Position numbers and translations under genes: made by a program. This document shows positions 1 through 8,341 of a stretch of 49,029 nt of DNA, one piece after another. A model generated the notes under the pieces. The model was not told the origin of the DNA, searched no databases, and worked only from the letters and a program-made list of their open reading frames with translations. Positions within the stretch are counted from its first letter, which is position 1, and every line of letters starts with the position of its first letter. Source of the DNA: Roseibacillus sp. (GTDB lineage Bacteria > Verrucomicrobiota > Verrucomicrobiia > Verrucomicrobiales > Akkermansiaceae); contig NZAC01000030.1 of the NCBI GenBank assembly GCA_002686085.1, positions 1-49,029 on the forward strand. The letters run 5' to 3'.

Positions 1-347
1 CTCAGCGTTGATCCAGAATTTGTACTCAGTTCTGCTTAAGCTCACTGTTGACTGGAAAGTAAGGGGTGAAAATTGCGCCACCGGGAGGAGGGACCTGTAA
101 TTCCCGATGTGTCGCAAGCGACGTAATCCTAATAAACCAGAGCCTTCTCTACAACTCCCGATTCTACCCCCCAATTGCGGCTCTTACCCGCTCAGAACTG
201 GATGTAACTCTCGATGACTGACCTATTTACCTCAGACAGACTACTTCGAGAAACCCAGTCACAAACTTCTTTGCTTCAATGGAGATTTGGGGTGCCCTTT
301 GCCCTTTCGGAACTTATACTGCTCAATCACCCCAGAATCATACCCCC
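1..347. other. Leader/intergenic region upstream of giant gene 1
   Basis: No convincing reading frame, tRNA or repeat array is visible here, and the left edge of the window cuts it. It precedes the first LTD/CotH gene and presumably carries its promoter, but I see no clear -35/-10 pair. A short perfect dyad, GTCGC-AA-GCGAC, lies at 111-122. A frame stays open from 279, but its first 23 codons do not resemble a signal peptide, so I count them as leader. Confidence 0.5.
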
Positions 348-3300
348 ATGCCCCTTTTTCGCCGATCCATCCCGGTAATCTGGCTGCTCGCCTTCGGGCT
401 CCTGATGATCCCGCAAGCCTCAGCCCGCCTCTACATCAGCGAGTTTCTCGCAGACAACAATGACGGGCTTGTTGATAGTGATGGAGACCATTCAGACTGG
501 ATCGAACTCTTCAATTCCGGCTCAGAAGCAATCCAGCTGGGAGGATACTATCTCACCGACGATCCTTCCTCTTTAACCAAATGGCCTTTCCCGTCGATCC
601 AATTGGAACCACGTCAGTTCCTTGTCGTATTCGCCTCAGGAAAAAACCGGAGAGACCCTGGTGGACAACTTCACACCAATTTTAAGATCGATAGCCGGGG
701 AGAGTATCTCGGCCTCATTGCCCCAGACGGCATCTCGGTTGTCTCGGATTTTGGTCGGATTGGCGCCCTTCCACGCCAGAGGGAGAATGTTTCCTATGGC
801 CTGATGCAGTCAGGCACCTCCACCTCTCGTACCCTTCTGTCTCAGAACACACAAGCTACTGTCCGGATTCCAACTGCTGCCGATTCCGCCCTCGGAACTT
901 CTTGGACGGAACTCCTCTTTGATGACTCTGGATGGATCGATGCCGCAATCGGCGTTGGCTATGACGAGGACAGCACCTACGTTCCCGAGTTCGGGGCGGG
1001 GGGCAACCTTGGAGAGGAGCTGAATGGAGTTAACACCAGTCTCTATCTCCGGATACCTTTTCAACTCACGGAGGCATCATCAGTCTCAGAATTATCCCTC
1101 CGCATGAAATATGACGATGGCTTTGCCGCATATCTTAACGGACAGCTCATTGAATCCGTAAACTCTCCTGCGGAGGGGGATCTCTCCTACGACTCAGAGG
1201 CCACTTCCAACCATGCTGATAGCGAGGCACTGGTCTACCAGTCCTTCGACTTGAACAACCGCATACAGCTTCTGAGAAACGGAACGAACATTCTTGCCAT
1301 TCATGGCTTGAACGACGGCCTGAACAGCTCGGACATGTTGATTTCCCCGGAACTGAATTCGGTCCAGATCACAAACCCCGAGACCGGAGCACCCGGCTTC
1401 TTCTCAAGTCCCACTCCTGGCGCACAGAACGGAGAATCCTTTGCTGGATTCGTGGAAGATCCCGTCTTCAGCGTTGACCGTGGATTCTTCACCGACCAGT
1501 TCCAATTGCAGTTGTCTACTGTTACCGACGGGGCGGAAATCCGCTATACGCTCGATGGTTCGCCCCCATCGCCCAACCGGGGCCTGATCTACAGCGGGCC
1601 AGTTAGTATTGCCGGGACACAAGTGGTACGGGCCATGGCCCACAAAGCAGGATTTCAACCCACCAAGGTCGCTACCCGAACCTACATCTTTCCCGAAGAT
1701 GTAGCGAGCCAAACCCGGCCTTCCGGCTATCCAACCAGCTGGGGAGGCGAACCAAGGGCTGACTATGACATGGATACCCAGATCACCCGTTCACGCCAGT
1801 ATTCTGCCCGTTTCCAGAGAGGATTGCGGGACATTCCAACTCTCTCGGTCACGGGGGAAGCGGACGATTTCTTTGGTCCAAACGGGATCTACGTCGACAC
1901 TCAGAACCGGAGTATCGAGGCCTCGGTCTCTGCCGAATATTTTCATCCCGATCCAACCAACGATGGCGTGAATATCGAGAGAGGGTTCCAGATCGACTGC
2001 GGGGTCAAGCTCCAGGGTGGTGCCAGCCGTAACCCCGGTTCGTCAATCAAGCACTCTCTCAGTCTGCGTTTCCGCGACCTCTATGGACCTGGAAAGCTGA
2101 ACTACCCGATCTTCGAGGGCACTAGCGTTACCACCTTTGACAGTATTCACCTTCGAGCCATGTATAACAACTCATGGCACCACAGCAACAGCGGACAGCG
2201 AGCCCGGGCAACCATGATCCGCGACCAGTGGGCGCGCGATTGCATGATCGCAATGGGGAATGCTGACGGAGGGCATGGGCACTTTATCCACTTGTATCTG
2301 AACGGACTTTACTGGGGAGTTTACAATCTCCACGAGCGTCTGGAGAACGATCACTACGCAGCCTATAACGGCTTCGAGGATGACGAGGTTCTCGGCCTGA
2401 ATCCAGGCCGACTGACCTCGGAGGAATCGAGCTCCTTCAATTCCATGAAGTCGCTCGTTGCCAATACGCGGACCACTTGGGCCCGGATTCAGAGGGTCAT
2501 CGATGTGGACAATTACATCGACTTTGTCATCGCCGAATATTTTGGCCGCAACGCCGACCTGAAAAACAATGACAACTGGCGTGCCGCAGGCGGAGGCGCT
2601 GCTAATGCCCCGTGGCGCTTCTACTGCTGGGATACCGAACGCATTCTGGAGGATGAAACCAATACCAGTGCTCCCAGCAACAGTGGAGCTCTGGACGGGG
2701 CACTCATCTTTGATGATCTAGAGAGATTTCGGGAATTCAGGGTCCGCTTTGCCGACCGCGCTTACAAACACCTGTTCCATGGAGGTGCACTCACTAATCT
2801 CGCAAACCGAAACCGCTTTCAAAAATATGCCGACCAGATTGATACCGCCATTATCTGCGAATCCGCTCGCTGGGGCGACGATCGAAGTGGAGGAGGATCC
2901 AATGGTAACTATACACGTGATGAAAACTGGACTAGAGCGGTTTACGGCACCCCGGGGGGACCCGGGACAAGCCCGGGTAACGGAGTCCTCGGATCGTGGT
3001 TTCCCACCTCAGGAACCAACCGCACCGACCGGATGATCAGCACCTGGCGATCACGGCGTTTCTCGGGAACCTCGGACACCTACCTCGGGACCATTCAGCC
3101 TCCTCTTTTCACAGTGGACGGCGGGGCTCAGCACGGCGGCGACATTCCCGCCGGAGGAACACTCTCCGCCACTGCAGCCTCGGGCTCTATCTACTACACG
3201 ACTGACGGCACAGACCCTCGCCTCGAAGGTGGAAACCTTTCCCCCGGAGCCATTCTCCTCTCCGGGCAAATCACGTTGCCCTCCAGTGGATTGGTTCGCA

Positions 3301-5459
3301 TGAGAGCGCGGGTAGGAGGTGGAGATGCCTGGTCTCCACTGAGCGAAGCCTTCTTTTACCTCGAGCGCCGCGCCACCGCCTCCGATCTGCGCATCACAGA
3401 AATCAACTACAACGCGCTTCCCGCCAGTGCTCTGGAAGCGAGCGACGGTGCTAACCTCCCAATTCCCCGCCTTTACCGTGGTGGAGATTTTGAATTCATC
3501 GAGATCTCCAATGTCAGCGACAGCGCAGTCACCTTGGACGGCGTGCAGTTCACGGACGGGATCACCTTCACCTTTCCCGTCATCAACCTCCAACCAGCTG
3601 GATACGTGATCATTGTCGCCGATCTCGAGGGATTTGAAACGCGCTATGGCACGGGACTTCCTGTCGCAGGGCAGTATTCCGGGACCCTCAACAATGGAGG
3701 AGAGCGCATTTCCCTGGTGACATCGGACGGCAGCAGCATTCAGGATTTCGTCTACGATGACGGGGGAACGTGGCCCGGACGTGCCGACGGAATCGGATCC
3801 TCGCTTGAAGTCATCGATCCTGCGTCGGACTACAATAATTCTGAAAACTGGCGCTCCAGCAGCGAATATAATGGCTCCCCGGGGGCCTCTGGAGCGGGCC
3901 CCGATGGGCGCATTGTCATCAATGAAGTCCTCACCAACACGGACTTGCCCGCTCTCGACCGGATCGAACTCTACAACACGACGACTAGCTCGATTGACGT
4001 CATGAACTGGTATCTCTCCGATGCCAGTGGCAACTACCGGAAGTTTCGTATTCCCACCGGGAGTATTCCGGCCGGGGGCTACATGACTTGGGACGAGAAC
4101 GATTTTAATGCCTCCGAGGATCTCAGCATTTCCTCGTATGCCGGAACCGATGCAACCGCTCCTACCACTGTTTTCAGGCCCGGACATGGTCTATCAACCG
4201 GCGACGTCATTACCATCTCCGGGTATGCTGGAAACGGAGCCTATAACGGCACGTTCGAGGTAACCGCCACCGGCCCTGACAGCTTTACAATCCCCGCTGC
4301 CTTCATCGACAATCACGGCACCAAGGGAGCCTATACGAGGGGAGAGCCCTTTGCGCTTTCTGCGCAGGGCGACAAGGTCTGGCTGCTCGAGGGCAACGCC
4401 CAAGGTCACCTTCTCAGGTTCGTGGACGTCGTAGAATTCGCCGCCGCGCGTAACGGTGAGGCGCTGGGGCGATGGCCCAATGGTGGAGGAAGCGAAACTC
4501 TCGTCAGCATGACTGCGGCCACCTTCGGTGCAATGAATGCCCCTGCCCAAGTAGGCCCGGTGATCATTTCGGAAGTGATGTATCATCCGGTGGCAACTCC
4601 GGAAAACAGCTTCGAGTATGTCGAGCTCTTTAATCCCGGACCAGCCATTGAGAATCTTGCCAATTGGAGAATACGGGGCGGCGTTGATTTTGATTTCACC
4701 GCAGAGCATTCACTCAACACGGGAGAGACCATCCTGGTGGTTGGCTTTGACCCGGCAACTGACCTGATCAGTTCAACGAACTTCCGCTCTCACTATGGAA
4801 TAGGACCGGAAGTCCCTCTTCTCGGTCCATGGAGCGATGGGCCTCTACGCAATGATCAAGGTATTGTGCGTCTGCAGCGCCCTGATATGCCCCCTCCGGC
4901 TGACCTTGAGCTCTACCCCCAGGTCACTGAAGATGAGGTGCGCTATCTCGCTACCGCTCCCTGGCCGACCGGCCCGGACGGCAACGGAGGCTCACTACAG
5001 CGGGTTGATTCCTCTCTCTTTGGCAATTTTTCCTCCAGCTGGACCGGAGAAACTCCCTCTCCCGGAACCGCAGCAGCGGAAATTTCATATGCTGACTTTC
5101 GCGAGCTGACTTTTGGGCCGGGGTCCCCTCCCGGGTCCAGTGAGCTGGAAGACTTCGACCTCGATGGATTTCTCAATATCGTGGAGTATGCCCTTGGACT
5201 GAACCCTCTCCTTGCTGACGCCTCCCTCGCTCCCTCACCAGTAATAGAGGGCGGTGAGCTGACCCTCACTTTCCCAAGTAACCCCCTCTTAAGTGACGTT
5301 CGTAGCATAGTGGAATTTTCTACGGACCTGGCCACTTGGACCCCGCTCGGCGATGTGGCTGTGCCCACAGGGAACTCGAGCGGGCTACGCAAGGCCAGCA
5401 TCACCATGGCTCCTTATGAGCGACTCTTCCTGAGAATTTCCGTTACCACAATACCCTGA
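348..5459 (+). CDS. Giant secreted LTD/CotH-kinase-like multidomain protein 1
   Basis: Start set at ATG 348 because a signal peptide follows (MPLFRRS, hydrophobic core, cleavage after ASA); the frame is open from 279. It encodes 1703 residues. Order: lamin-tail domain about 27-135; jelly-roll-like module about 165-345 with the YDDGFAAYLNG motif; chitobiase-C/FN3-like domain about 371-447 (RYTLDGSPP); CotH-like domain about 494-920; second chitobiase-C-like domain about 945-1007 (YYTTDGTDP); LTD about 1010-1140; LTD about 1186-1390 interrupted by a tail-fibre-like segment at 1267-1331; LTD about 1402-1545; then a calcium-loop-like stretch (DFDLDG) and a C-terminal beta domain ending FLRISV. 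The CotH region is divergent: W761-D762-T-E instead of WDFD, and YWGVYNLHE instead of YxGVYxxxEKIK. CotH proteins phosphorylate secreted proteins in spore formers; the role here is inferred as surface or extracellular. Related to the genes at 18270 and 28959. Confidence 0.9.
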   Translation: MPLFRRSIPVIWLLAFGLLMIPQASARLYISEFLADNNDGLVDSDGDHSDWIELFNSGSEAIQLGGYYLTDDPSSLTKWPFPSIQLEPRQFLVVFASGKNRRDPGGQLHTNFKIDSRGEYLGLIAPDGISVVSDFGRIGALPRQRENVSYGLMQSGTSTSRTLLSQNTQATVRIPTAADSALGTSWTELLFDDSGWIDAAIGVGYDEDSTYVPEFGAGGNLGEELNGVNTSLYLRIPFQLTEASSVSELSLRMKYDDGFAAYLNGQLIESVNSPAEGDLSYDSEATSNHADSEALVYQSFDLNNRIQLLRNGTNILAIHGLNDGLNSSDMLISPELNSVQITNPETGAPGFFSSPTPGAQNGESFAGFVEDPVFSVDRGFFTDQFQLQLSTVTDGAEIRYTLDGSPPSPNRGLIYSGPVSIAGTQVVRAMAHKAGFQPTKVATRTYIFPEDVASQTRPSGYPTSWGGEPRADYDMDTQITRSRQYSARFQRGLRDIPTLSVTGEADDFFGPNGIYVDTQNRSIEASVSAEYFHPDPTNDGVNIERGFQIDCGVKLQGGASRNPGSSIKHSLSLRFRDLYGPGKLNYPIFEGTSVTTFDSIHLRAMYNNSWHHSNSGQRARATMIRDQWARDCMIAMGNADGGHGHFIHLYLNGLYWGVYNLHERLENDHYAAYNGFEDDEVLGLNPGRLTSEESSSFNSMKSLVANTRTTWARIQRVIDVDNYIDFVIAEYFGRNADLKNNDNWRAAGGGAANAPWRFYCWDTERILEDETNTSAPSNSGALDGALIFDDLERFREFRVRFADRAYKHLFHGGALTNLANRNRFQKYADQIDTAIICESARWGDDRSGGGSNGNYTRDENWTRAVYGTPGGPGTSPGNGVLGSWFPTSGTNRTDRMISTWRSRRFSGTSDTYLGTIQPPLFTVDGGAQHGGDIPAGGTLSATAASGSIYYTTDGTDPRLEGGNLSPGAILLSGQITLPSSGLVRMRARVGGGDAWSPLSEAFFYLERRATASDLRITEINYNALPASALEASDGANLPIPRLYRGGDFEFIEISNVSDSAVTLDGVQFTDGITFTFPVINLQPAGYVIIVADLEGFETRYGTGLPVAGQYSGTLNNGGERISLVTSDGSSIQDFVYDDGGTWPGRADGIGSSLEVIDPASDYNNSENWRSSSEYNGSPGASGAGPDGRIVINEVLTNTDLPALDRIELYNTTTSSIDVMNWYLSDASGNYRKFRIPTGSIPAGGYMTWDENDFNASEDLSISSYAGTDATAPTTVFRPGHGLSTGDVITISGYAGNGAYNGTFEVTATGPDSFTIPAAFIDNHGTKGAYTRGEPFALSAQGDKVWLLEGNAQGHLLRFVDVVEFAAARNGEALGRWPNGGGSETLVSMTAATFGAMNAPAQVGPVIISEVMYHPVATPENSFEYVELFNPGPAIENLANWRIRGGVDFDFTAEHSLNTGETILVVGFDPATDLISSTNFRSHYGIGPEVPLLGPWSDGPLRNDQGIVRLQRPDMPPPADLELYPQVTEDEVRYLATAPWPTGPDGNGGSLQRVDSSLFGNFSSSWTGETPSPGTAAAEISYADFRELTFGPGSPPGSSELEDFDLDGFLNIVEYALGLNPLLADASLAPSPVIEGGELTLTFPSNPLLSDVRSIVEFSTDLATWTPLGDVAVPTGNSSGLRKASITMAPYERLFLRISVTTIP

Positions 5460-5526
5460 TAATTGAATCAACCTTCTCTCGGATGCACTCTTGTAACGAC
5501 CCCGAATAGTTAGGAGTCTCCCGTCT

Positions 5527-6525
5527 GTGAAAGCTCTCGTTCTTACCTCTGTCGACGGCGCCATAGAATTTAAGGAAACGAATGACCCCCTCCCCACTCC
5601 GGGAGAAGTTCTGATCCGACTCGCGGCAGCTGCCTTGAACAGAAGAGATTTCTGGATCACCAGAGGCGGCTACCCGAAGATTGAGGCTCCCTGCATTCTA
5701 GGCTCCGATGGAGCCGGAATCGTGGAAAAAGCAGGAGAAGGAGTAGACCCCTCCCTCGTGGGCAAGGAGGTCCTGATCAACCCCAGCCTTCAGTGGGGTT
5801 CAGACCAACTCGTCCAGGGGCCGGATTTCCGTATTCTAGGCATGCCTGATAACGGCACCTTCGCCGAATACATCTCGGTCCCCGTGCAGCAGATCACGGA
5901 GAAACCTTCCCACCTGACTCATCATGAAGCGGCAGCTTTGCCTCTCGCTGGCCTGACCGCCTATCGGGCTCTTTTCTCGCAGGGTAAACTCAAGCCTGAA
6001 GAGTCCATCCTGATCACCGGCATCGGTGGAGGGGTGGCTACCATCGCCCTGAAAATGGCACACGCTGCTGGCGCACGAGTCTTTGTCAGTTCGTCCTGCG
6101 AACACAAGATCTCCCAAGCTATCACGCTCGGGGCCTCATCCGGGGCAAACTACACGAATGAAAAATGGTCCGATGCGTTTCTCTCTGAGAACGGGCACGT
6201 GGACATGATCCTCGACGGGGCCGCTGGAGCACATTTCGGCGACCTCCTTCCTCTGGTCCGGCCTGGAGGACGCGTAGTAAGCTATGGGGGAACTGCCGGG
6301 CCATCAGTGACCTTCCCTGTTCGCTACCATTTCTGGAATCAGCTTAAGCTCATCGGGTCTACGATGGGATCACCCTCCGACTTCGCAGAGATGATTTCTT
6401 TTGTGAAAACGCACGAGCTGAAACCGGTGATCCACTCCATTTCAGCACTCGCTGAGGGTGCCTCTCTCATTTCCTCAATGGAAACCTCCGAGCAATTCGG
6501 AAAGCTCGTCATGGAGATCTCCTGA
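5527..6525 (+). CDS. Quinone-oxidoreductase-like MDR family dehydrogenase
   Basis: 332 residues from a GTG start (KALVLTSVDGAIEFK), the usual beginning of medium-chain dehydrogenase/reductase proteins. It has an N-terminal GroES-like fold (PGEVLIRLAAAALNRRDFW), the GTFAEYISVP segment, and a Rossmann region with a glycine-rich ITGIGGGVATIAL turn for the nicotinamide cofactor. The zinc ligands of true alcohol dehydrogenases are absent: NRRDFW replaces the catalytic-Cys region and there is no four-Cys structural lobe. This places it with NADPH:quinone oxidoreductase/enoyl-reductase-like enzymes, probably cytoplasmic. It begins 67 bases after giant gene 1 and converges on the enolase-superfamily gene. 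Substrate unknown. Confidence 0.88.
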   Translation: MKALVLTSVDGAIEFKETNDPLPTPGEVLIRLAAAALNRRDFWITRGGYPKIEAPCILGSDGAGIVEKAGEGVDPSLVGKEVLINPSLQWGSDQLVQGPDFRILGMPDNGTFAEYISVPVQQITEKPSHLTHHEAAALPLAGLTAYRALFSQGKLKPEESILITGIGGGVATIALKMAHAAGARVFVSSSCEHKISQAITLGASSGANYTNEKWSDAFLSENGHVDMILDGAAGAHFGDLLPLVRPGGRVVSYGGTAGPSVTFPVRYHFWNQLKLIGSTMGSPSDFAEMISFVKTHELKPVIHSISALAEGASLISSMETSEQFGKLVMEIS

Positions 6526-6532
6526 TCCTCCC

Positions 6533-6548
6533 CGGACCAGAGAGTCCG
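6533..6548. terminator. Weak hairpin between convergent genes
   Basis: CGGAC-CAGAGA-GTCCG is a 5-bp-arm hairpin in the 30-base gap between two convergent genes (stops at 6525 and 6556). There is no T-tract, so a terminator role is only plausible. Confidence 0.25.
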
Positions 6549-6555
6549 CGTATCC

Positions 6556-8010
6556 TCAACCCAGCCCCGGCAACCCGTCGTCTCCGAGGAGACCCAACAC
6601 CCCGGGCGTAAGGTCCAGCCCATGGCCGAAAGTACTCTCCCCAAGCGATCTTGTGGAGACCGAGCCGCTCTGAATCTGCAGGGACGCGTAGCCCTCAGGG
6701 CGCATTTCATAAAGGTCCGGATGCCTCCCACGCACTATTTCCTGCAGTTCGCTGGGATACATGCTCAGCCCCGCAAAGTAATGGTGCCCATTGCGCTCCA
6801 CATCCTCGACTCCAAGAACTGACATTACTGCGAGGTCATTGAGCAGGGCCACCGGACCTACGTTGGCAAGGTCTTCTCCGCTCATTAGCCAAGGGCCCTC
6901 TTCCGGATGATGCCGACGATGCCACTCGATCAGGCACCGATTGGCGAGTCCCTTGATCACTCCCTTGCAGTTCTTGTGACTGGTCCCTCGGTAACCTAAC
7001 GCAATGGCTCTCCTCAGGCAGCTCAGTTCGCCGTCTGACTCGTCGATGATCATGGGCGGTGCCCCGACCCAGGCCGCCAACTCATCCTTAACCCTCTCCT
7101 CGAGGGCTACGTCACGATGCAGGGGTTGCTCGACAAAGAGCAGCCTGTTGTTCTCGAACAGGATGGCGAGGTCTGGATCCGCCTGATACGTTTCCCAATG
7201 GGTCCGGAAAGTCTCGATGTTCTGGTATTGTTCGTTGCCATCGAGGGTATAACGGAAGCCCGGACTCGCTTCAGAAATCACCGCCGCCACAGCACGCAGA
7301 CGCGGAACGTCGACTTCAAGATTGCCGCAGATCTTTATCTTGAAATGGGTGAGCCCGTATTGCACCGCGGCATCGAGCAGAGCGTGAGGCAATCCATCGC
7401 TAATGCGTTCTCCCTCTGGAATATCCTCCACTCGCAGAGGGTCGCCAAGTCCCACCGTATGTCGGGCGATAATGGATTCCCCCGGGGCAGGCAGCCAGTC
7501 ACTAGGCTCTGTCCCGGCCAGCTCGGGATGAATCCTCCCGAGGTCGATTCCCAGAGCATTCGAATGCACTGCATCCACAAAACTCAGCCCCGCACTACGA
7601 CAGAACCCATCAATGAGCATTCTCTCGACAAACGATGTTCCCAAGTGAGCCAGCAGCGGAGGACACCCCTGTTCCTGCGCCCAACAGTCCTGCTGCTCAT
7701 AGAGGGAGTGCCAGGCAGAAAAGACGGTATCGTAGGTGGAGTTGCTCGCAAGATCCGCCGCATTCCGGATGCTCTCTACCATGGCAGGTAGATCTTCTTC
7801 AAAACGAGTCTCTGGATCCTTAGTGAACCATTTGGGCGGAAGTCCCTCCGAGGCAAGACCCAGCCATCCAGCCCCCTGAGACTCTCCCTCCATCACCCCA
7901 AACACGTGTGGCAGCTCGGTCATCGAGGCTATCCCATACTGAAAGGGAAACCGGGTTTGCATCCAACGCGTGCGAAAAGAAACAGAGCGGACCCTGAAAG
8001 AAGAGGACAT
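6556..8010 (-). CDS. Enolase-superfamily (mandelate racemase/muconate lactonizing-like) enzyme
   Basis: Start taken at ATG 8010 (MSSSFRVRSVSF); the frame is open to 8049 but the extra 13 residues look non-coding. About 484 residues, longer than the usual 350-400. Enolase-superfamily catalytic elements are visible: K224-I-K226 at the end of strand two, metal ligands D257 (TLDGNEQ), E294 (FVEQP) and D323/E324 (IIDESDGE), then YRGTSHKNCKG. These enzymes abstract the alpha proton of a carboxylate and act as racemases, dehydratases or cycloisomerases, commonly on sugar acids or amino-acid derivatives. The specific substrate cannot be read from the sequence. It is divergent from the small membrane protein/symporter genes (121 bases), which suggests a shared uptake and catabolism unit. 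Confidence 0.85.
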   Translation of the reverse strand: MSSSFRVRSVSFRTRWMQTRFPFQYGIASMTELPHVFGVMEGESQGAGWLGLASEGLPPKWFTKDPETRFEEDLPAMVESIRNAADLASNSTYDTVFSAWHSLYEQQDCWAQEQGCPPLLAHLGTSFVERMLIDGFCRSAGLSFVDAVHSNALGIDLGRIHPELAGTEPSDWLPAPGESIIARHTVGLGDPLRVEDIPEGERISDGLPHALLDAAVQYGLTHFKIKICGNLEVDVPRLRAVAAVISEASPGFRYTLDGNEQYQNIETFRTHWETYQADPDLAILFENNRLLFVEQPLHRDVALEERVKDELAAWVGAPPMIIDESDGELSCLRRAIALGYRGTSHKNCKGVIKGLANRCLIEWHRRHHPEEGPWLMSGEDLANVGPVALLNDLAVMSVLGVEDVERNGHHYFAGLSMYPSELQEIVRGRHPDLYEMRPEGYASLQIQSGSVSTRSLGESTFGHGLDLTPGVLGLLGDDGLPGLG

Positions 8011-8131
8011 GTCTTCCACTACTGAAACCGAGATTCCAGAACCACACAAGCCCCAGCTGTGACAGTCTCATTCTGCTGGCGTAAGTTTTGCATCGACACC
8101 CTGAGGAGTTCTCCATTGTTATGAAGGGATC

Positions 8132-8341
8132 TTGAGGAGGAGCTTGCTTCTAACCGTTATTTTCCTGATCGCCCTGGTTCTCGGACCAGGGCCCGGAGCA
8201 GCGATGATTGATGGCACAAGTGAGTCTCCCAATATCTGGTTCGGAATACCCGCCCTCTACCTCTGGGTGGTCTTCTGGTTCCTTGTAATGGTAACCTGTA
8301 TACTCGCTGCCGCTCTGACGTTGTGGAAGGACTCCGACTAG
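8132..8341 (+). CDS. Small membrane protein preceding symporter (DUF3311/YhdT-like)
   Basis: 69 residues with two hydrophobic helices (about 4-24 and 40-62) separated by a short loop. The segment WFGIPALYLWVVFWFLVM resembles the small subunit-like proteins (DUF3311/YhdT type) encoded next to sodium:solute symporters. The start is a TTG: 8132 gives MRRSLLLT. The TTG at 8144 follows AGGAGG (8135-8140) at a short spacing and gives a 65-residue product, so the choice is open. It overlaps the symporter's GTG start (8323) by 19 bases, which fits translational coupling. Probable accessory subunit or stabiliser; inferred. Confidence 0.7.
   Translation: MRRSLLLTVIFLIALVLGPGPGAAMIDGTSESPNIWFGIPALYLWVVFWFLVMVTCILAAALTLWKDSD

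Noticed and set aside
111..122. GTCGCAAGCGAC shared with a similar string near 28798 (GTCGCAATCGTC) as a common operator for giant genes 1 and 3
   Set aside because: The second copy is not palindromic and the match is short; no counterpart was seen before giant gene 2.
3051..4187. Minus-strand open frame of 378 codons
   Set aside because: Antisense to giant gene 1, whose domains are continuous across it. No signal peptide or known motif.
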